DNA from: Acidimicrobiales bacterium
GTDB taxonomy: Bacteria > Actinomycetota > Acidimicrobiia > Acidimicrobiales > Aldehydirespiratoraceae
DNA: 64,000 bases
Assembly (NCBI GenBank): GCA_029263175.1
Contig: JAJCXZ010000028.1
Location: forward strand, 34,651-98,650
Direction: 5' to 3'
Position numbers and translations under genes: made by a program. Under the pieces are notes generated by a model. It was not told the origin of the DNA, made no database searches, and saw nothing but the letters and a program-made list of their open reading frames with translations. Below, piece after piece: positions 59,350 to 64,000 of the stretch. Positions within the stretch are counted from its first letter, which is position 1. Each line of letters begins with the position of its first letter.

Positions 59350-60203
59350 GCATCGGGCGGTTGGTCGGTCGTATTCGTCTGCTCGCCCATCCACAGCGTT
59401 CGCTGCGGGAACGGGATCGTGATCCCGGCGTCGGCGAGCGCGTCGTAGACAGCGACGGAGACTGTGCTGTAGGCGGTCCGCCGGTCCGTTTCGTTCGGGC
59501 CGTGCCAGAAGTCGATGGCGAAGTTGACCGATGAGTCGCCGAACCCGGTGCACAGCACTCGAGGGGGTGGAGTGGTCAAGACTCCGTCGGCATCACTTGT
59601 GGCATCCAGCAACACCCGCTGCGTTTCGCCCAGGTTCGAGCCGTATGCCACGCCCACGGCCAGCGTTGTCCGCCGCTTTCCGTGCCTCACGAGGTTGATG
59701 ATCTCGCGATCGAGAAGCAGTGAGTTCGGGACGTAGAGGACGCGACCCGAGTTCGATTGGAGGGTCACGGCGCGAGACGTGATGTCGAGGACCACGCCCT
59801 GCATCTCCCCAGAAACCACTTCCTCTCCGGGTTTGACTGGCCGTTGCGCATGCAAAATGATGCCGGCGAAGAGGTTCTTGAGGGTCTCCTGGAGTGCGAG
59901 TGCCACCGCGAATCCGCCGAGCCCGAGCGCGCCGAGCAAGGGACCGATCTGGACATTGAGAATGCCGAGCGCATAGGAGAACGCGACGAGGATGATCACC
60001 GCTTGGACAATCGTTCCGACCAGCTTCTCGGCGATGCTCTCCAGCGTCGTGCCTCGGCGAAGGATGGTGATTATCGCCCGGCGTACGAATACCGACAGCA
60101 CCAGTCCGGTGACGAGAATGCTCGCTGCGATGCTCCAGTCAAGGGCTGTGAGGCCGGACGGGTCGAGAACCTGCCCGCTGGGAGTGTCCTGGACAAGCCT
60201 CAC
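59346..60203 (-). CDS. Small-conductance mechanosensitive channel (MscS family)
   Basis: A 285-aa MscS-type channel. Three helices at the N-terminus; the pore helix is Gly/Ala-rich (LLGALGLGGFAVALALQETL), followed by the beta domain (PGEEVVSGEMQGVVLDITSR, LYVPNSLLL) and the C-terminal mixed domain (FAIDFWHGPNETDRR, ITIPFPQRTLWMG). It would open under membrane tension during osmotic downshock. The GTG start at 60203 overlaps the end of the phosphatase gene by 4 bases, so translation is coupled and the two are one operon. Confidence 0.9.
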   Translation of the reverse strand: MRLVQDTPSGQVLDPSGLTALDWSIAASILVTGLVLSVFVRRAIITILRRGTTLESIAEKLVGTIVQAVIILVAFSYALGILNVQIGPLLGALGLGGFAVALALQETLKNLFAGIILHAQRPVKPGEEVVSGEMQGVVLDITSRAVTLQSNSGRVLYVPNSLLLDREIINLVRHGKRRTTLAVGVAYGSNLGETQRVLLDATSDADGVLTTPPPRVLCTGFGDSSVNFAIDFWHGPNETDRRTAYSTVSVAVYDALADAGITIPFPQRTLWMGEQTNTTDQPPDA

Positions 60204-61396
60204 TTTGATCCTCCGAGAGCGGACTGTGCCTCGCTGAGCTCGGCGACCTGGAGGATCACCGTGGCGATGTCATCTTGGAGTTCGCCGCTGAAGCTGCTGG
60301 AGGACTCCTGGAGATGGTCAGCCATTCCCTTGATCGGTCCGTTCCAGTCCCGTATCAACTCGTGCAGCCGGTCGTCGCCGAACTCCTCACCCTGGCGCCG
60401 CGCCTCGGTGAGCCCGTCGGTGTAGGCGACCAGAAGATCACCGGGATGGAGCGTGCCGCTCGCTTCCACGAATTCCGGATCGTTGAGCATGCCGAGCATC
60501 GGCCCACTCCCGCCCAGTTCCTCGATCGTACCGTCGACACGGCGCACCAGGAGCGAGGGATGTCCGGCGGTTGCGACCTTGACGCGGAGCTTTCCGTCGG
60601 TCGATGTGCTCATTCGGACGAAATGGCATGTCGTGAATCGCTCACCCTCGGTTGCGGCCAAGTGGGCCTTGTTTGCCGCTTGGACAACGCGAGCGGGCCG
60701 CCGCCTCACGAGGGCCGCGGCTCGTAGCGCGTAGCGCACGGCAGCGGTGATTGCGGCAGCGGCGGGGCCATGGCCACCGACGTCGCCGATGGTAAGTCCC
60801 CACTCTCCTTTTCCGAGAGGGAAGAGGTCGTAGAAGTCGCCGGTGGATGCTCCCTCGCTGCTTTGGTAGGCCGCGTCGACGAGGAGTCCTGGTACGGATG
60901 GAAGGGAGGGCGGCAGGAGCGCAGTCTCGAGCGCTTGTGCCACGCGATGGCGTTCGTCGAACAGCTGGGCGAGTGCGGTCTCGGCATCCATTTCCTCTGT
61001 GTCGTCCCGGGACATGCCGACGACGGCCGCCGGCGGAACTCCCGGACCGACACAGATTCCGTCGATGAGGACCCTGCCGAAACCTCCGTCCGCCCGCTGA
61101 TACCTGAATCGATGGTGCAGATCCGATCCGCTGGTCCGAGTGGCGAGAGTCGCCGCCCGCAACTCGGCTCGATCTTCGGGGTGAGCGAAGGCAACGAGCT
61201 CCTCGATGCTCTCGAAACGGAGGTGCGGTGTGCCGGTCTTGTTCGCGGTGCCGACCGACCAGCTGAACACGTCTGTTGCGATGTCCCAGCTCCAGGTGCC
61301 GACTCCGGCTGAGCGGAGGATTCTCGCCAACGGGTTGCCAAGAAGTTGAGCGAGTACCCCTTCGGCATCGTTCTGCTGCTTGCTCTTCTCGCGCAC
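60200..61396 (-). CDS. PAS-linked PP2C/SpoIIE-type serine phosphatase
   Basis: A 398-aa signalling protein. N-terminal PAS-like sensor (GVGTWSWDIATDVFSWSVG, FAHPEDRAELRAATLATRT, DGICVGPGVPPAAVVGMSRD), then a SpoIIE/RsbU-type phosphatase: STGDFYDLFPLGKGEWGLTI, GDVGGHGPAAAAITAAVRYA, YTDGLTEARR and the final metal Asp in GELQDDIATVIL. Such phosphatases release anti-sigma factor partners by dephosphorylation. It is coupled to an MscS channel gene, which suggests an osmotic or envelope stress response. GTG start at 61396. Confidence 0.9.
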   Translation of the reverse strand: MREKSKQQNDAEGVLAQLLGNPLARILRSAGVGTWSWDIATDVFSWSVGTANKTGTPHLRFESIEELVAFAHPEDRAELRAATLATRTSGSDLHHRFRYQRADGGFGRVLIDGICVGPGVPPAAVVGMSRDDTEEMDAETALAQLFDERHRVAQALETALLPPSLPSVPGLLVDAAYQSSEGASTGDFYDLFPLGKGEWGLTIGDVGGHGPAAAAITAAVRYALRAAALVRRRPARVVQAANKAHLAATEGERFTTCHFVRMSTSTDGKLRVKVATAGHPSLLVRRVDGTIEELGGSGPMLGMLNDPEFVEASGTLHPGDLLVAYTDGLTEARRQGEEFGDDRLHELIRDWNGPIKGMADHLQESSSSFSGELQDDIATVILQVAELSEAQSALGGSK

Positions 61397-61470
61397 GGGC
61401 GGCCTCGGTTCAGCGTGTCAGGGCGACGCTAGCGGACACCGGTTGCAGGGTCGCAGGCGGATTCGACGTC

Positions 61471-61710
61471 TCAGTTCTCGCTGGTGGCCTCGTCGCCGTC
61501 TGCATCGGCATCGAGGTCGTCGATGGCCGCGATCAGCCGGTTCGTCTCGGCAGACAGATCGTCCCCCGACCTCGTAGCACGGTAGGTCAGGGCGCCAAGC
61601 TCGCCCTCCAACTTCGCCCGGGTTCGGCTGAGGCGGACGCTGTCCGCCTTCTCGACGACGACGGCCGCAGTCGCCTCGGCCGTTCCTTTGATCTTCGCAA
61701 TGATTCCCAT
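61471..61710 (-). CDS. Small helical protein, function unknown
   Basis: A 79-aa soluble, highly charged protein predicted to be almost all helix (MGIIAKIKGTAEATAAVVVE, KADSVRLSRTRAKLEGELGAL) with an Asp-rich tail. It lies 74 bases upstream of the phosphatase on the same strand; they could be one transcript. The N-terminal amphipathic helix could bind the membrane. No family is recognised. Confidence 0.6.
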   Translation of the reverse strand: MGIIAKIKGTAEATAAVVVEKADSVRLSRTRAKLEGELGALTYRATRSGDDLSAETNRLIAAIDDLDADADGDEATSEN

Positions 61711-61886
61711 GGCTGTTTCCTGCTCTCTCGTGACTTGCTCGTTGCGACGGGCGGTGGTCAGGTGACCGTTTTGCGCGCTCTCACACCGTACGACGCGACC
61801 ATCTCGGGATTGAAGGACGTCTGGGGGCCACGAAAGTTACGAACCATTCTTTCGGGCGCCGGGTACGGGTACCAGCAAAGCCCCGG

Positions 61887-62834
61887 TCAGAGCGGCTGAG
61901 AACCGAGGATTGTGGCGAGCCGGGGGTCGGGAGTGGCCCGGGCGCCGAGGTTCTCGATGACCCAGGCGGCGACATCACAACCGAACTCGGCCGCCTCGAG
62001 CTCGGTCGACCCCGTCAGGAATCGGGCCAGGAACGCGCCGGCGAACGAGTCACCCGCACCCGTGGCGTCGACGAGATTGTTGGTTGCCGGCGGCACCATG
62101 GCGGGGCCGTCATCGCTCAGCAGCAGCGCGCCGTCGGCATCGAGCTTGAGGACGATGCGGGCTCCCGGGTACAGATCCGAGAGGCTTCGGGCGATCGCCT
62201 CGGGTTCGGTCTCGCCGGTGAGGACCGCACCCTCCTCCTTGTTGGGGAGTAGGAAGTCGATCCCGAGGTCCGTGGTGACAGCGAGAAACTGGTCGACGCC
62301 CATCTCATCGATGAGCTGGAACGAGCTGGGGTCGAACGACAGCGTGCCCCCGCCTGCCTTGACCACGCGGGCCGCCTCGCGGGCAGCCGCTCTCGGGGGG
62401 TCAACGAAGAAGGACCACGCCGTCAGATGCAGATGGGGCGTCAGCTGCAACAGATCCCTGGGCAGTTCGGACGGCAGGAGATAGTGATCCGCCCCATGAC
62501 CCGAGACCATGGATCGTTCGCCGGTGTGGTCGACGAACACGCCGACCGAGCCTGTCGGATGGTTCTCGGTCACGATGGTGTGGTCGATGACGCCTTCGTC
62601 GGCGAGGTTCTCCCGGGCCATGACGCCGAGCCGGTCCGACCCGACCTTTCCCACGAAGTGAGCGTCGAGTCCGCAGCGGGCGGCCCACACAGCCACATTG
62701 GCGGCCGAACCGCCGGGTAGCAGCATGACCTCGCCGAATGTGTCGCCACCATGCAACAGCTCGGTGTTGGTGCGGATGAGCACGTCCCACGCGAAGTCGC
62801 CCAGGGCGCACATCTCGCGTGGCACGTTGGTCAC
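61887..62834 (-). CDS. PfkB-family carbohydrate kinase
   Basis: A 315-aa sugar or nucleoside kinase of the ribokinase superfamily. N-terminal signature LLPGGSAANVAVWAARCGLD, the phosphate-binding motif NNLVDATGAGDSFAGAFLAR with catalytic Asp, and AGGGTLSFDPSSF and FLLPNKEEGAVLTG. Family members act on ribose, fructose, adenosine or pseudouridine; the substrate here is not clear. GTG start at 62834 overlaps the upstream LLM gene by 4 bases (GTGA). The three-gene order hydantoinase-LLM-PfkB suggests a role in pyrimidine or hydantoin use. Confidence 0.9.
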   Translation of the reverse strand: MTNVPREMCALGDFAWDVLIRTNTELLHGGDTFGEVMLLPGGSAANVAVWAARCGLDAHFVGKVGSDRLGVMARENLADEGVIDHTIVTENHPTGSVGVFVDHTGERSMVSGHGADHYLLPSELPRDLLQLTPHLHLTAWSFFVDPPRAAAREAARVVKAGGGTLSFDPSSFQLIDEMGVDQFLAVTTDLGIDFLLPNKEEGAVLTGETEPEAIARSLSDLYPGARIVLKLDADGALLLSDDGPAMVPPATNNLVDATGAGDSFAGAFLARFLTGSTELEAAEFGCDVAAWVIENLGARATPDPRLATILGSQPL

Positions 62835-63847
62835 AACGCTGACGGAGATGAGCGCAATGTGGGGATCACCCGCTGGCCGTAGGCGTTGAGTGTCTCGTCC
62901 TTCTGATCGTGCATCAGGTAGATGGCGAACTGGTCGACGCCTAGCGCCTCCAGCTCCTGGAGCCGCGAGACGTGAGCGTCTTCGTCCCCGAGGATGCAGA
63001 AACGATCGACGATCTCGTCCGGCACAAAATCAGTGTGGTCGTGGCCGGCCTTGCCATGGCCGCCGTAGTCGTAACCCTTTCGCTTCTCGATGTAGTCGGT
63101 GAGGGCCTGGGGAACCCCGGTGCCGTCGGTACCGTAGCGATCGACGAGGTCGGCGACATGGTTGCCCACCATCCCGCCGAACCAGCGGCATTGGTCACGC
63201 TGGTGGGTGAGGTCGTCGCCTACATACGCCGGCGCTGCCACGCAGATGTAGAGCGAATCCGGGTCTCGGCCGGCTTGTTCGGCAGATCGCCGGACCGCGG
63301 CGATGGTCCATTCTGCGATGGCCGGATCGGCGAGTTGGAGGATGAATCCGTCTGCTTCGCTGCCGCACAGGTGGAGGGCCTTGGGGCCGTACGCAGCCAT
63401 GAGCATCGGCAACTGTGAGCCGGTGCTCCAGGGAAGCTGCTGCGTCGTGCCGTTGTAGGTGACCTCGTCACCCTCGGCCAGCCCTTTGATGACGGCCATG
63501 GCGTCGCTGAGGGTTGCAAGGTTGTTGGGACTGTGGCCGAGCACACGCATGGCGGAGTCGCCTCGCCCGATACCGCAAATGGTGCGGTTGCCGAACATGT
63601 CGTTGAGCGTGGCGAACAGCGAACCGGTGACGGTCCAGTTTCGAGTGCCGGGATTGGTCACCATCGGCCCGACCGTCATGGTCTTGGTGGCCGACAACAT
63701 CTGGCTGTAGATGACGTAGGGCTCCTGCCAGAGGATGTGGCTGTCGAATGTCCAACCGTGGCTGAACCCGAGTGTCTCGGCTCGAGCCGCGAGGTCGACG
63801 ACGCGCCACGCCGGTGGGTCGGTCTGCAGCACCACACCGAAGTCCAT
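62831..63847 (-). CDS. LLM-class oxidoreductase, hydantoinase-linked type
   Basis: A 338-aa luciferase-like TIM barrel protein: MDFGVVLQTDPPAWRVVDLAARAE, TMTVGPMVTNPGTRNWTVTG, FATLNDMFGNRTICGIGRGDS and GPKALHLCGSEADGFILQL. It resembles the F420-type group (CPS_4043-like) that often sits beside dihydropyrimidinases, as it does here. The reaction is unknown. ATG at 63847, 13 bases after the hydantoinase stop; the kinase overlaps its stop. It is the second of three linked genes. Confidence 0.87.
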   Translation of the reverse strand: MDFGVVLQTDPPAWRVVDLAARAETLGFSHGWTFDSHILWQEPYVIYSQMLSATKTMTVGPMVTNPGTRNWTVTGSLFATLNDMFGNRTICGIGRGDSAMRVLGHSPNNLATLSDAMAVIKGLAEGDEVTYNGTTQQLPWSTGSQLPMLMAAYGPKALHLCGSEADGFILQLADPAIAEWTIAAVRRSAEQAGRDPDSLYICVAAPAYVGDDLTHQRDQCRWFGGMVGNHVADLVDRYGTDGTGVPQALTDYIEKRKGYDYGGHGKAGHDHTDFVPDEIVDRFCILGDEDAHVSRLQELEALGVDQFAIYLMHDQKDETLNAYGQRVIPTLRSSPSAL

Positions 63848-63860
63848 GTTCAGATTCCCA

Positions 63861-64000
63861 TCAGATGAGGTATTGGGAGAGGCCGCGGCGTTGGTATTGT
63901 CCGTGGCCGGCTGATCCGGTGTAGGTGCCGTTTTCGATGATGGTGCGGCCTCGTGAGATCACGGTGTGGACGTGGCCGTTGATCTCGGTGCCTTCGTAGG
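63861..64000 (-). CDS. Dihydropyrimidinase/hydantoinase, C-terminal part
   Basis: Only the last 45 or so residues are in the window, as the gene runs in from the right edge. Visible: YEGTEINGHVHTVISRGRTI, IENGTYTGSAGHGQYQRRG and the end LSQYLI. The block GHV-x-x-V-x-SRGR-x-I-x-E-N-G-x-Y and GHG-x-(Y/F)-x-RR are the C-terminal signature of D-hydantoinases and dihydropyrimidinases. Stop at 63861-63863. It is the first gene of the LLM-PfkB group. Confidence 0.8.
   Translation of the reverse strand, partial: YEGTEINGHVHTVISRGRTIIENGTYTGSAGHGQYQRRGLSQYLI

Overview
The window is high-GC, tightly packed chromosomal DNA from an actinobacterium, most likely a member of the Acidimicrobiia or a close relative. 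Several features point that way: two F420-type LLM oxidoreductases, a sunset-domain protein, S-layer-homology repeats of the GC...FCP type, a DUF222/HNH nuclease under a Gram-positive LexA box, and frequent GTG starts. I see no insertion sequence, prophage or CRISPR array. About 67 protein genes and three tRNAs (Ala-CGC, Gln-CTG, Glu-CTC) are supported, plus a partial gene at each end of the window.

Layout. 1-3.3 kb: tldD (partial) and two pmbA genes. 3.3-9.7 kb: uppP, a SAF-domain protein, an FmdB-type zinc ribbon, plsY, galU, then moeA-moaA-moaC for molybdenum cofactor. 9.8-19.6 kb: a small membrane protein, tRNA-Ala, an AAA ATPase, an LLM oxidoreductase, a phosphoribosyltransferase, two DMT transporters, a desaturase-like membrane protein, PhoH, and a sulfite-oxidase-fold molybdoenzyme that would use the cofactor made nearby. 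19.6-25.6 kb: rsgA, an Flp pilin, and an acyl-CoA cluster (crotonase, acyl-CoA ligase, small Cys protein, class III CoA-transferase). 25.6-33.9 kb: serC, an aminotransferase, an S9 peptidase, a secreted glycosidase with SLH repeats, serA, and a sunset-domain protein. 33.9-45.6 kb: a beta-propeller lipoprotein bracketed by stem-loops, leuD-leuC opposite an IclR regulator, a metalloprotease, an alpha/beta hydrolase, greA, and leuB-cimA-homocysteine methyltransferase. 45.6-51.3 kb: an SOS-controlled HNH nuclease, SRPBCC-ArsR, clpP, and gltX with tRNA-Gln and tRNA-Glu. 51.3-64 kb: a GH5-like lipoprotein, an esterase opposite an acyltransferase, an M15-like peptidase, a PLP enzyme, a cupin, a PAS-SpoIIE phosphatase with an MscS channel, and an LLM-PfkB-hydantoinase group.

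The most striking system is in front of leuB. A leaderless 11-codon leader peptide with four consecutive Ile codons is followed by a 10-bp hairpin and then by a UUCG-capped intrinsic terminator. The operon behind it pairs leuB with citramalate synthase (cimA). Isoleucine would then be made from pyruvate by the citramalate route, and an Ile-sensing attenuator fits that pathway exactly. leuCD, needed by the same route, lie 4 kb away under a different, IclR-linked operator.

Two other regulatory themes stand out. Many genes have a TANNNT -10 box 6 or 7 bases before the start codon, which predicts leaderless mRNAs. Several divergent promoters carry perfect or near-perfect inverted repeats: greA/leuB, leuC/IclR, SRPBCC/clpP and esterase/acyltransferase. 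All calls come from reading the sequence; no database search was possible.
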